From contig NZ_JAGFNS010000021.1 in NCBI RefSeq assembly GCF_017592555.1, forward strand, positions 139,995-173,320: 33,326 nucleotides of DNA, written 5' to 3'. The first letter of the stretch is position 1. Each line of letters opens with the position of its first letter. This DNA comes from Actinoplanes flavus (lineage in GTDB: Bacteria; Actinomycetota; Actinomycetes; Mycobacteriales; Micromonosporaceae). Below, in pieces: positions 8,092 to 17,018 of the stretch. A program made the translations under genes and the position numbers. Under the pieces are notes generated by a model. The model worked only from the letters and a program-made list of their open reading frames with translations. It was not told the origin of the DNA and did no database searches.

Positions 8092-9039
8092 TCAGAACGT
8101 GTACGGGGTGTCGTACTCCGGAATCAGAATGCGAGCCCGCGGCGACGACGCCCGGATCTCTTCGACGAACGCCCGCAGCCGGGCGGCGTTGGCGGATCCG
8201 ACCGGCGGAGGGTTCGTCAACGGCGACTCGAAGTCGTCCCAGTGCACCGGGATGACGACCTCCGGGTGCCCGAGTGCGGCGAGCAGCCGGGGAACGTACG
8301 CGTGGGTGGCGGCCCCGCTCGTCATCGCGATCATCGCCACGTCCGGCCGCAGCCCGCTCAGGTGGCGTTCGACGAAGTCGCTCGCGCCCATCAGGAACAC
8401 CGACGGGCCGTCGGTGACGCGGATCTGGTAGGCGAGGGTGTCGCCTTCGGGCAGGTCGGCGATGGTCGCCGGCGCCCGGCTCGGCACCTCGGTCCGGACA
8501 CCGGGGAACGCCATGGAGTAGGCGGCGTTGCGGCTGTGCAGCGCGGCCACCACCTCGACCGTGTAGTCGCCGAAGGCGAGCACCTCGCCGCCTTTGACCG
8601 GGCTCAGCTGTCCGGCCGGAACACCCAGGGCCAAACCCAGGTGGTAGGCGGTGAGCGTGCCGAGAACGCGGGCGCCGGCCGACGTCGCCAGGTGCGGCAC
8701 GTCGTTGAAGTGGTCCCAGTGGGTGTGGGTGACCAGGATCGTCTCCGGGGTGCCGAGGCGGGCGGCGGCGATCGCGGCGGTGTCGACACGCAACGGGGTC
8801 GCCGGGTCGAAAGCGCCGGTGGACAGGCCGGTCGGGAAGCGGCTCAGGTAGGGGTCGATCAGGATGGTGCGGCCGGCGACCTCGATGTGCCAGCCGGAGG
8901 TGCCGAGCCAGCGGAACGTGGCGGTCCGCCGGCGTGACCGGGGCGCGGCCGCGGCGGGGACGGCCGGCAGCGAGGCGAGGGCGGTTCCGGCGGCGGCGCC
9001 GCGCAGGAAACCGCGACGGCCGAACGGCATTCTGGTCAT
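8092..9039 (-). CDS. Tat-exported metallo-beta-lactamase-fold hydrolase
   Basis: The 315-residue protein starts with a twin-arginine signal, RRGFLRGAAAG, then a hydrophobic stretch and an Ala-rich cleavage region near residue 32. The mature part has the metal-binding THTHWDHFND motif (HxHxDH), LIDPYLS before it and IPVHWDD near the end. This is the layout of UlaG-like/MBL-fold hydrolases. The substrate is unknown; the twin-arginine route implies folding, possibly with metals, before export. GGAAGG lies just upstream of the ATG. Upstream at 9122-9145 is a strong dyad that may control it. Confidence 0.85.
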   Translation of the reverse strand: MTRMPFGRRGFLRGAAAGTALASLPAVPAAAAPRSRRRTATFRWLGTSGWHIEVAGRTILIDPYLSRFPTGLSTGAFDPATPLRVDTAAIAAARLGTPETILVTHTHWDHFNDVPHLATSAGARVLGTLTAYHLGLALGVPAGQLSPVKGGEVLAFGDYTVEVVAALHSRNAAYSMAFPGVRTEVPSRAPATIADLPEGDTLAYQIRVTDGPSVFLMGASDFVERHLSGLRPDVAMIAMTSGAATHAYVPRLLAALGHPEVVIPVHWDDFESPLTNPPPVGSANAARLRAFVEEIRASSPRARILIPEYDTPYTF

Positions 9040-9121
9040 GGTGGTTCCTTCCGGGCGGTGACGGAGCCCGATCAGGAGATCAACCCGGTTCCGGCGCCGT
9101 CCAAAATCGACCGGGTGAACG

Positions 9122-9145
9122 GCTCATATCCGGTTCGATATGAGC
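9122..9145. promoter_or_regulatory. 9-bp inverted repeat, candidate operator
   Basis: GCTCATATC and GATATGAGC form a perfect inverted repeat separated by six bases. The dyad lies 83 bases upstream of the MBL-fold gene start and 43 bases after the end of the beta-lactamase-like gene. Its size suits a dimeric repressor site; a hairpin terminator for the upstream gene is the alternative. Confidence 0.45.
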
Positions 9146-9187
9146 GCTGGCCGGGCACGCGGCGCCGCCGAGCCGGGGTGGCACAGG

Positions 9188-10054
9188 TCACTCGTCGCGC
9201 AGGCGCCGGACCGCGTCCGCGGCGGCCCGGCCCAGCATCAGGTCCACGTCGAGGCGGGTGGTGGCCAGGTTCCGGGTGCGGACGAACACGGCCAGGGCGT
9301 ACCGGCCGCCGTCGGGGTATTCGGCGACCCCCGCCTCCATGTGCAGGCCGGGCAGTGTCCCGGTCTTGCCGGACACCCGTACCCCCGCCGGGAACGCCGC
9401 CGCGAGACGCGTCCAGAACATCTGCCGCGCCATCAGCGCGCGCACCGTCGCGCAGGCGCCGGCGGGGCCCGCGGTGTCCTGCCAGATCATCCGCAGCAGC
9501 CGGGTGATCTCCTCCGGGGTGCTGGCGGTCGTCTGCTCGGGGTCGTAGATCCGCAGGCGCCGGACCTGGTCGTCGGTGAGGGTGGGGAAGATGCGGGCGA
9601 ACGCGGTGTCGTCGTCGGCGCCCACGTCGGCGAACATCGACGACAGCTGGTCGCGTGGCCCGCCGGTCACCCGGGTCCGGGTCAGGCCGAGCTCGTCGGC
9701 GAGCAGCGGCACCAGGTCGGGGCCGACCCGCCGCATCAGCGCGTCGGCCGCGGTGTTGTCGCTGACCGACATGGTGAAGTAGGCCAGGTCCCGCAGCGAC
9801 AGCTCGACGTCGTCGGCGCAGCCGCCGGTCCCCCAGCCGCCGAGCCGGTCGCCGGGTCCGAGCAGGACCCGCTCGGCCGGGTCGAGGACACCGGCGGCGA
9901 CCTGGCGGGCGTACTCGAGCACCAGCAGGATCTTGAAGATGGAGCCGATCACCACCGGCTCGCCGGACCGGTGGCCGGTGCACCGGCCGGAGTCGATGTC
10001 GCGGGCGTGCAGCCAGTACTCGGCGTCCCCGGAGACCGTCGGAAGCTGTGACAC
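9188..10054 (-). CDS. Class A beta-lactamase-like serine hydrolase, no signal peptide
   Basis: The 288-residue product has the penicillin-binding-fold motifs in order: GSIFK (SxxK nucleophile), VSDN (SDN loop) and GKTGT (KTG). It also has the TTASTPEEITRLL helix found in class A enzymes. I cannot find the ExxLN motif of the omega loop that carries the deacylating Glu. There is no export signal; the N-terminus runs straight into the fold, so it probably stays in the cytosol. It may be an esterase, amidase or penicillin-binding protein relative rather than a resistance enzyme. The GTG start lies 24 bases from the divergent LysR start, as in AmpC/AmpR pairs. Confidence 0.75.
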   Translation of the reverse strand: MSQLPTVSGDAEYWLHARDIDSGRCTGHRSGEPVVIGSIFKILLVLEYARQVAAGVLDPAERVLLGPGDRLGGWGTGGCADDVELSLRDLAYFTMSVSDNTAADALMRRVGPDLVPLLADELGLTRTRVTGGPRDQLSSMFADVGADDDTAFARIFPTLTDDQVRRLRIYDPEQTTASTPEEITRLLRMIWQDTAGPAGACATVRALMARQMFWTRLAAAFPAGVRVSGKTGTLPGLHMEAGVAEYPDGGRYALAVFVRTRNLATTRLDVDLMLGRAAADAVRRLRDE

Positions 10055-10078
10055 CGGCCCACCATAGGGTGCAGTGTC
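10055..10078. promoter_or_regulatory. 24-base divergent promoter region
   Basis: Only 24 bases separate two divergent GTG starts. TAGGGT at 10065-10070 fits the TANNNT form of an actinobacterial -10 box and lies eight bases before the LysR start codon. That suggests a leaderless transcript. A LysR site must overlap this spacer or the coding ends beside it. Confidence 0.45.
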
Positions 10079-11086
10079 GTGGATCTGTTCCGGCACCTGC
10101 GGTATTTCCTGGTCGTCGCGGAGGAGCTGCACTTCGGCCGGGCCGCGGAGGTGCTGGGCATCGCGCAGCCGCCGCTGAGTCAGGCCATGCGCCGGCTGGA
10201 GCGGGACCTCGGTGTGACGCTGTTCGACCGGCTGCCGCGCGGCACCACACTGACCACCGCCGGTGAGGTGCTCGCCGATCAGGCACGGCAGCTGCTGGCC
10301 GCGGAACAGCGGATGCGCACGTTGATGCGGGCCGTCCGGGACGGCGCGATCGGGACCCTGCGTGCCGGGGTGCTGCCGGGCACCCCGGCCCCGGTGCTCG
10401 GCGAGCTGCTCGACCGGCTGTCGGACCAGACGCCGGGCCTCGACGTCGACCTTCAGGAGCTGACGACCGCGGAGCAACTCGACTCGCTGGCGGCGGCCCG
10501 GCTGGACGTCGGTGTGGTGGAGCATCCCGTCGACCTGGTCGACCTGCACTGTGGACGCGTCGTCCGTACCCCGCTGGGTGTGGTTTTGCCCCGGGTGTCG
10601 CCGCTGGCCCGCGCCGCGGAGGTGGATCTCGCCGAGCTCGCCGGCCAGGGATTGGTGATCTTCCCGCGGGCCACCGCCCCGGACTGGTACGACCGGATCC
10701 TGGCGGCGGCCGGCGAGCGGGGGTTCCCGGCCGCCCGGATCCGGCACGCCCGCAGCCCGCAGATGCTCTGCGCTCTGGTCGTCGCCGGTCACGGCGTCGC
10801 CCTGGAGCGGCAGGCGACGGTCCGGCGCGAGCCGCGGGTGGTGTGGCGGCCGCTGGCCGGCGCTCCGCTGTGGCAGGAGGTCTCCGCGGTGTGGCCCCGG
10901 CAGGCGCCGCACCCGGCGGCGGCCCGGTTCGCCGCTCTCGCCACGCAATTGCTGTCCGGCCCACCGGCGGCCACGACGGCGCCCGGCCCCGAAACGCCGG
11001 CTCCCTGGTCGGTGGTGTTTGACGTCGCCCGCGGCGCTCGTGGCCGATCGGCTGTGGCGGGCGCGCCGGGCGGCACACCACAGTGA
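10079..11086 (+). CDS. LysR-family transcriptional regulator
   Basis: The 335-residue protein opens with the LysR winged helix-turn-helix (LRYFLVVAEELHFGRAAEVL, then PPLSQAMRRLE and TTAGEVL). It continues with the two-lobed periplasmic-binding-like effector domain. The C-terminal 30 or so residues are Pro/Ala/Gly-rich and exceed the usual family length of about 300. Its divergent position beside the serine hydrolase, with a 24-base gap, indicates that it regulates that gene and itself. No ribosome binding site is seen before the GTG, consistent with leaderless translation. The TPR gene follows four bases after its stop. Confidence 0.88.
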   Translation: MDLFRHLRYFLVVAEELHFGRAAEVLGIAQPPLSQAMRRLERDLGVTLFDRLPRGTTLTTAGEVLADQARQLLAAEQRMRTLMRAVRDGAIGTLRAGVLPGTPAPVLGELLDRLSDQTPGLDVDLQELTTAEQLDSLAAARLDVGVVEHPVDLVDLHCGRVVRTPLGVVLPRVSPLARAAEVDLAELAGQGLVIFPRATAPDWYDRILAAAGERGFPAARIRHARSPQMLCALVVAGHGVALERQATVRREPRVVWRPLAGAPLWQEVSAVWPRQAPHPAAARFAALATQLLSGPPAATTAPGPETPAPWSVVFDVARGARGRSAVAGAPGGTPQ

Positions 11087-11090
11087 AGCG

Positions 11091-14000
11091 ATGGATGTTC
11101 TTGAATTCCACCGGCAGTTCGCGGAGGGCGTGGCCCGCGGCGACCCGGAGGTGGCCGACCGGCTCCTGACCCGGCTCCGCCCGCTGCTCGGCGCCACCGC
11201 CTCGGTCAAGGTGCTGCTCCTGGCCGCGCACCTGCTGGCGGCCCGGCACACCGCCACCGGCTCCACGCGGGACCTGCGGGAGGCGTTCACCGTGCTGGAC
11301 CGGGCGAGCGAGCTGGGCGCGGCCGATCCGGACGGCCCCCACCTCCTCGAGTGGGCCGTGGTGTCGGCCGGGGCGTTCATCGCGGCGTACGCCGTCGACG
11401 CGGACCCCGGCGTCCTGGTGAACGCCGCCGATCTCATGCGGCCGCTGGAGCAGCGCCTCCCCGAGGATCATCCGGTCCGCCCGGCCGTGCTGCACCTCTA
11501 CGCCACAGCGTTGTTCCTGCACCAGACCCAAACCAGCAAAACCATCCATCTGGTACGGGAGTGCCTGGCCCTGATCCCGCCCGATTCACCGCAACGGCCC
11601 TCGCTGGTCAGCATGCTCGCGCTCACCCTGCTGTCACAGTCCCAGCGGACCGGCGACAGCGCGCCCGCCACCGAGGCCCGGACGCTGCTCACGACCGCCG
11701 TCACCGCGCTGCCGGACGGCCATCCGGCCCGGCTCCAGCTCGTTCCCGCCTACGCCAGGTCCCTGCTCGCCGGCGAGAACGCGGACGACATCGACCTGGC
11801 GATCAGCGAACTCGGCCGGGCGCTGCCGCGGGCACGTGACGCCGCCACACGGACCGACCTCACGCAGGGCATCGCCCACGCCCTGCTCCTCCGGGCGACA
11901 CGCACCGGCAGCCGCGCCGACCTGGACCGGGCCGTCACGCTGTCCCGGGACGCCACGGGGGTGGCCCGGCACGGCGCCCTGGAGACCGGCGGACGAGCGT
12001 ACCTGCATCGTTTCGTCTCCTACGGCGACCGTGCCGACCTGGACCGGGCCATCGACATGTTCCGCCGGCGCGGCGCATACCCGGCGCCACCGGACATCGG
12101 CGTGCTGGCCGCGCACGCGCACGCGCTGCGGTTACGGTTCGACGTGACCGGCGACGCGGCCGACCTGCATGCGGCGGTGGAACTGCTGAGCGGCGCCGAG
12201 ACCGCCGAGGGCCCGGACTCCGACCTCGCGAGGATCATCCTGGCGCTGATCCTGTCGGTGCGGACCATGCACCACGACGGCGATCTCGGCGACATCCGCC
12301 GGGCCCTGGCACTGCTGGACCGCACCCGGCCGAGCATGACGCACACGACCGCCACCGGAACCGCCCTGGTGGCGGCCTACCAGGTCGGCGGTGATCCGGC
12401 CGACCTGGAACGCGCGATCAACGTCCTCCGCCGCGACGGACCGGGCCCGGCATCCCACCGGGACGAGATCGATCGGCTGATGACGCTCGGGGCGGCGCTG
12501 ACGGCCCGAACCGGTTTCGCCGGCGACGGCGACCTTCCCGAGGCGATCGCCGTCCTGCGCCGGGCCGGCACGATGATCGGCGACGGCGACCCGCTGGCGG
12601 CGGCACTGCGATTCCAGCTCGCGAACGCCCTCGTGGCCGCCGGTTTCCGGGACTCCGGCCGGCTGGAGGAGGGCATCCTGCTGCTGCGGCAGGTCCTGTC
12701 CCGGACGGACCTGCCACCGGTCACCCGTACCCTCGCCGTGGGTCGTCTCGGCACCGCCCTGACACACCGGTTCCCGTTCACCGGCCGCCCCGAGGACCTC
12801 CGCGACGGCATCGACCACCTCCGGGAGGCGCTGACCCGGACGCCGATCGAGGGTGTCGGCCGGTGGTCGCTCCAGGCGGACCTGGCGACGGCCCTGGCGA
12901 CCCGGTTCGAACAGCACGGCGACCCGGCCGATCTGGAGGCGGCGGCCGAACTCGTCGGCACGGCGGCCGAACAGGCCGGCCAAGCCCAGGTCTACGGGAT
13001 CAGCGCCCTGCGGATCATCCTGCTCACCAAACTCGAGCGGCTCGGCGGCGACGACCGGCTCGACGAGAGCATCGCGATGATGCGCCACACCGTCGACGGC
13101 CTTCCCCGAACCCATCACATGTACGACGTCGTGTCGGCCAACCTCGCCGTGGCGCTGACGCTGCGGTTCCATCGCGACGGCCGGGTGGCCGATCTCGACC
13201 GGGCGATCGCCATCGAACGCGCGCTGGTCCGCCACGGCGCCCCGGATCCGCTGTACGCCGCCAACCTGTCCGGGCACCTCAGCGACCGCTACCGCCACTA
13301 CCAGCACCTGCCGGACGTCGATGAGGCGATCGGGATGCAGCGGCTGGCGATCGACCGGGCCGCGCCGGGGCATCCCGGTCGCGCCGCGATGGCCGCCGAC
13401 CTGGGCCGGCTGCTGCGGCTGCGGGCACTCCTGTTCGGCGACGAGGCGGATCTGCGCGAGGCGGTCCAGAACGGCCGCCACGCCGTCGAGCTGGCCGGAC
13501 CGGATCTCGGCAACCCCCGTCAAGGGTCGATTCGCGAAGACCTCGCCACCACCCTGCTCGCCTGGTTCGACCGGACCGGGCAGCGTGACCACCTCGAGGA
13601 GGCGATCGACCGGCTCGGCGAGGCGATCGCGATCTCCCCGGCCGAGGACCGCAATCAGGCCGCCTTCCTGGCCACGCTGGGAGACGCCCGGCTGCGCCGG
13701 TGGCGGCTCTCCCACGACCCGGCGGACCTGCGCGCCGCGATCGCCGCCCACCGCGAGGCCGTGACCAGGATCCGGCCGGACGCGCCGAAGCGGTCCGTGC
13801 ACCTCGCGGCACTGGCCGATGTGCTCATCCTGGACGGCGTCGACCGTGGTGACGTGACGACGCTGGCCGCTGCCCGCGACCACGGCCGGGAAGCGGCACA
13901 CCATCGGCCCGCGCCGGCCGAAGCCCGCATCGACGGCGCCGCGTCCTGGGGCAACGCGGCCCGCTGGCTGAACGACCTGCCCGAGGTGCAGCGCGCCTTC

Positions 14001-14297
14001 TCGTACGCGGTCGGTCTGCTCACCACTCTCGCGTGGCACGGCATCAACCGTTCCAGCCAGGACAAGGCGCTCGGCCGCTGGACCGGCACCCCGCCGCAGG
14101 CGGCCGCCGCCGCCCTGGCGAACGACGACCCACCGAGCGCGGTGGAGATCCTGGAACGCGGCCGCGGCGTCCTCTGGACCGGCCTGCTCGACGCCCGCTC
14201 GTCGCTGGCGGAAATCACCGACCGGGCCCCGCACCTGGCCGCCGACCTGCTCCGGGTCCGCCGGGCCCTCGACACCCCGGACGGAACCGGACCGTAA
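11091..14297 (+). CDS. Large TPR-repeat protein resembling a CHAT protein without its CHAT domain
   Basis: The 1068-residue product consists almost entirely of TPR-like helical repeats. Recurring units such as GDPADLERAI, DRADLDRAID and ADLRAAIAAHREA come about every 45-50 residues. The end, ERGRGVLWTGLLDARSSL, is the sequence that in many actinobacterial proteins links the TPR array to a C-terminal CHAT (caspase-like) protease domain. Here the frame stops about 45 residues later, and the next gene starts 83 bases downstream, so no CHAT His/Cys dyad is encoded. Either the protease domain was lost or this is a scaffold-only member. The longer open frame from 11019 overlaps the LysR gene; the ATG at 11091 is preferred. 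Confidence 0.8.
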   Translation: MDVLEFHRQFAEGVARGDPEVADRLLTRLRPLLGATASVKVLLLAAHLLAARHTATGSTRDLREAFTVLDRASELGAADPDGPHLLEWAVVSAGAFIAAYAVDADPGVLVNAADLMRPLEQRLPEDHPVRPAVLHLYATALFLHQTQTSKTIHLVRECLALIPPDSPQRPSLVSMLALTLLSQSQRTGDSAPATEARTLLTTAVTALPDGHPARLQLVPAYARSLLAGENADDIDLAISELGRALPRARDAATRTDLTQGIAHALLLRATRTGSRADLDRAVTLSRDATGVARHGALETGGRAYLHRFVSYGDRADLDRAIDMFRRRGAYPAPPDIGVLAAHAHALRLRFDVTGDAADLHAAVELLSGAETAEGPDSDLARIILALILSVRTMHHDGDLGDIRRALALLDRTRPSMTHTTATGTALVAAYQVGGDPADLERAINVLRRDGPGPASHRDEIDRLMTLGAALTARTGFAGDGDLPEAIAVLRRAGTMIGDGDPLAAALRFQLANALVAAGFRDSGRLEEGILLLRQVLSRTDLPPVTRTLAVGRLGTALTHRFPFTGRPEDLRDGIDHLREALTRTPIEGVGRWSLQADLATALATRFEQHGDPADLEAAAELVGTAAEQAGQAQVYGISALRIILLTKLERLGGDDRLDESIAMMRHTVDGLPRTHHMYDVVSANLAVALTLRFHRDGRVADLDRAIAIERALVRHGAPDPLYAANLSGHLSDRYRHYQHLPDVDEAIGMQRLAIDRAAPGHPGRAAMAADLGRLLRLRALLFGDEADLREAVQNGRHAVELAGPDLGNPRQGSIREDLATTLLAWFDRTGQRDHLEEAIDRLGEAIAISPAEDRNQAAFLATLGDARLRRWRLSHDPADLRAAIAAHREAVTRIRPDAPKRSVHLAALADVLILDGVDRGDVTTLAAARDHGREAAHHRPAPAEARIDGAASWGNAARWLNDLPEVQRAFSYAVGLLTTLAWHGINRSSQDKALGRWTGTPPQAAAAALANDDPPSAVEILERGRGVLWTGLLDARSSLAEITDRAPHLAADLLRVRRALDTPDGTGP

Positions 14298-14380
14298 GGG
14301 CCGTCGGCTGTCGGCAAGGCGACGTACGCGACAGCCAGCATCCGCCGTCTCCATCACGACCGTTCCGTTGAGGAGTCGCG

Positions 14381-15760
14381 ATGGGTGCAGCGCAACGTCC
14401 GGTGCCGCTCGTTCCATCGGCGAGGGCGGCCAGGGGTACGCGGATGTCGCCGGCCGCCGCCTGGGCCGCCAGCCTGGCGGCCACCGTGGCGTCCACCTAC
14501 GCGCTGGACGCCTGCGCGGCGGCCGCCGGCGCCGGTCTGGTCGCTTCCGGATTGCTCGCCGATCTCGGCCATCGATCGGTGGTGGCGTTCCTCGTGGCGA
14601 GCTACACGGCCTGGGTGTTCGGTCTGCGCGCCAACCTGAGAGCGAACGGACGTCTGCTGGCGGAGACGGGGGCGAGCACCAACGTGCTGTCGAAGCTGGC
14701 GTACGACGTCACCCGGCGCCGGTTCGGCGGTGGGCCCGCCGCTCGGCTGGCCGCTGCCGTCGCGTACACCGGCACCGAGATCGCCAAGGAGGTGCCGTAC
14801 TACGTGGCCGCGTTCGGCGCCGCCGCCGCGACCGACGCGATCACCAGCGATGAGGCGCTCGTCTTCCTCGGCGGCGCCAACCTGGGCGCCGCGTTCTACG
14901 AGGGCGTCCTCGCCCGCCTCACCCGGACCGTCCTCGACCGGGGCCACGGACATGCGTCGTTCGACACCGACTGGGTGCCGGCCGAGTACCTCACCGACTA
15001 CTACCGAACCGTCGAACCGGACGAGATCGCCACCATCGGGTTCCTCGTCGACGCGATGCGCCACACCGAACGCGACCAGCCGATCCTCTACTTCGGGACC
15101 GGTCCGGCACTCCACCACGTGTTCGCGTGCGCCGAGACGGCATCCGAGATCCACCTGGGTGACTACCTGCCCGAGAACCTGGCCGAGATCCGACGATGGA
15201 TCGAACGTGCGCCGGGCGCCCACGACTGGCGGCCGTTCGTCCACTACACCCTGCAGTGCGAGGGCAACACCTGTCCGACCGACGACGAGATCACCGCACG
15301 CGAAGACCTCACCAGAGCAAAGATCACCACACTGGTACGGGTGGACGCCCACCACCCGCGTCCGGTGAACCGGCGTTACCCGACCGTGGTCAGCGCCTAC
15401 TGCGCGGACTCGGCCACCGGCGACCGCGCCACCTGGGAACTGTTCATGCGTCACATCACCGGCCTGGTCCAGCCGGGTGGCCTCTTCCTCACCGCGGCGC
15501 TGCGCCGGTGCCGTGGCTACACGGTCGGCGGCAAGACGTTCCCCGGCGCCGACATCGACGAACACGACCTCCGAGCGGCCCTCCGCCCCGACTTCGAACC
15601 CCTGGACGAGGGGATCGAGGTCATACCGACGGCCCAGCGCGGCACGCACGGCTACGCCGCGATCCTGCTCTGCCGGGCACGCCGCGCTCAGCCGGCGACC
15701 TCGGCGCGCCGCCGCGGGAGCAGGGCGACCATCCCGGGCAGGGCCGACCGGACCGGCTGA
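14381..15760 (+). CDS. Membrane-anchored NNMT/PNMT-type methyltransferase
   Basis: The first 175 residues or so contain several hydrophobic Ala-rich segments (about 27-60, 65-80, 117-143 and 155-172), consistent with membrane helices. The C-terminal 270 residues resemble the nicotinamide/phenylethanolamine N-methyltransferase family. They have a SAM motif FGTGPALHH near residue 238, DYLPENLAEIRRWI near 262, and the late LVQPGGLFLTAALR strand. The family methylates small amines or related nucleophiles; the substrate here is unknown. A GAGGAG ribosome binding site precedes the ATG. The fusion of membrane helices to this methyltransferase type is unusual. It converges with the GlsB-type gene across 13 bases. 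Confidence 0.75.
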   Translation: MGAAQRPVPLVPSARAARGTRMSPAAAWAASLAATVASTYALDACAAAAGAGLVASGLLADLGHRSVVAFLVASYTAWVFGLRANLRANGRLLAETGASTNVLSKLAYDVTRRRFGGGPAARLAAAVAYTGTEIAKEVPYYVAAFGAAAATDAITSDEALVFLGGANLGAAFYEGVLARLTRTVLDRGHGHASFDTDWVPAEYLTDYYRTVEPDEIATIGFLVDAMRHTERDQPILYFGTGPALHHVFACAETASEIHLGDYLPENLAEIRRWIERAPGAHDWRPFVHYTLQCEGNTCPTDDEITAREDLTRAKITTLVRVDAHHPRPVNRRYPTVVSAYCADSATGDRATWELFMRHITGLVQPGGLFLTAALRRCRGYTVGGKTFPGADIDEHDLRAALRPDFEPLDEGIEVIPTAQRGTHGYAAILLCRARRAQPATSARRRGSRATIPGRADRTG

Positions 15761-15773
15761 ATCGTGTCGGCAT

Positions 15774-16055
15774 TCACGGGGCGCGGCCCGACCGGCGCAA
15801 CAGCCAGCCGGCGATCGGTATCACGATCAAGGTGCCGATGATCGCGCTCAGGATCCCGCCCCAGTCGAAGATGTCGTCGTCGCCGATGCCCAACCCGAGG
15901 GTGAAGAGGACGTACCCGGCCAACGCGCCGGCCAGGCCGAGCCCCACCGAGACCAGCCATGACACCGGTCCGCTCATCTTGCGAAAGGCATCGCCCGGCA
16001 TGAGCACCCTCGCGATGACGCCCGCGACGAAACCGAGCAGCAGAGCTCCGATCAT
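15774..16055 (-). CDS. GlsB/YeaQ/YmgE-family small membrane protein
   Basis: The 93-residue protein has three hydrophobic segments separated by Gly-rich turns: GALLLGFVAGVIARVLMPG, SWLVSVGLGLAGALAGYVLF and ILSAIIGTLIVIPIAGWLL. This is the pattern of the transglycosylase-associated GlsB/YeaQ/YmgE family. These proteins are often linked to envelope or general stress, but their molecular function is not settled. GGAGG lies some 15 bases upstream of the ATG, further than ideal. Confidence 0.85.
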   Translation of the reverse strand: MIGALLLGFVAGVIARVLMPGDAFRKMSGPVSWLVSVGLGLAGALAGYVLFTLGLGIGDDDIFDWGGILSAIIGTLIVIPIAGWLLRRSGRAP

Positions 16056-16157
16056 TCGGCCAGCTTTGTCCCTCCCGGCCAGGTCGGCATCATCCGCAAG
16101 GGGTGATCATTCAGTCGTGGTCGCCGCCCGCGTCAGGCTTCGGCTCGGCGTTCGCTG

Positions 16158-16866
16158 TCATCCCATCGCGTTGGAGATCTGGCGTAGGACCCACAGAGAC
16201 TCGTTGGCCTTGTGCCAGTTCGGCCAGTCGACGTCTGGCCAGCCGGATGCCGCACGGAGTTGCTCGAGCCGTTTCTGAAATGCGTGCAGCTGTTCGAGCG
16301 GTACGCGATTGCTGTCCCCGGGTGTTTCCAGGACAGACGATGCGAGGCGGATGACATCGGGATCCGCATTGCTGATTCGATCCGGCTTCCTCAGCAGGTA
16401 TCCCAGGGTGTAGGTCGCAGCCCGGCGCGAATCGCCGTACCAGCAGGTCGGCAGGTTCGGGTTGGTGTCTGACGCTCGTGGAGTGCGCTGTCCGAGCCGT
16501 TTGGCCTTCCTCCGGCTGGTGGCATACGCGTCGACTTCTGCCAGCCACAGTTCCCGGCTCACCGTCAGCATGTCCAGCGCTCGGAGCAACGCGACCTCGT
16601 CACGACGAAAGGCCCCTGCAACGTGGCCCAGATAACGTCGCCAGATAGCCCAGCGGTTGATAAAGCTGGACGCAGCCGGCCAGGGCGTTGATCCGTCTCG
16701 TCGAAACACGGGGCACCGCGCCCGATCCGCGGCACATCAGGGCGTCTGGCCGCTCGGCTACGACCCTGAGGGGCCGGAGCACCTGTTCGGTGAGCGCACA
16801 GATCTCGACGATCCCACGGCGGTCCATCGCCGGTTCCCACGACTGGCCGCGTTCCGGCGTGGTCAC
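16158..16866 (-). pseudogene. Hypothetical protein, probably frameshifted
   Basis: Two overlapping minus-strand frames each look coding over only part of their length. Between about 16665 and 16866, the frame starting ATG at 16866 has strongly G/C-ending codons (RGIVEICALTEQVLRPLRVV). Between 16158 and about 16665, a different frame does (SSFINRWAIWRRYLGHVAG). One gene with a frameshift near 16660-16690 explains both better than two genes. The product is unrecognised, helical and Arg/Trp-rich. A sequencing error would give the same picture. The 3' part alone is an open frame from 16709. Confidence 0.4.
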
Positions 16867-17018
16867 CCGGAACTCGGGACACCGGAGCTTCGCTGACCAG
16901 GACCGGCGTTCGTCAAATCACCACCAATGGCGCCAGCGGCGGTACGCGTGTTCTCCGCGGCCATGAGCGCACCAGATCATGGAGCACGAGGCTGCGTCAC
17001 GGCCCGGCCACGCCGGCG

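Noticed and set aside
9072..11549. Very long minus-strand open frames opposite the LysR and TPR genes
   Set aside because: They are antisense shadows of high-GC genes; the beta-lactamase-like motifs occur only in the 9188-10054 part, and upstream residues are low-complexity Arg/Pro/Gly.
12132..14417. 761-codon minus-strand open frame opposite the TPR gene
   Set aside because: It mirrors a plus-strand gene with clear repeat structure and has no motifs of its own.
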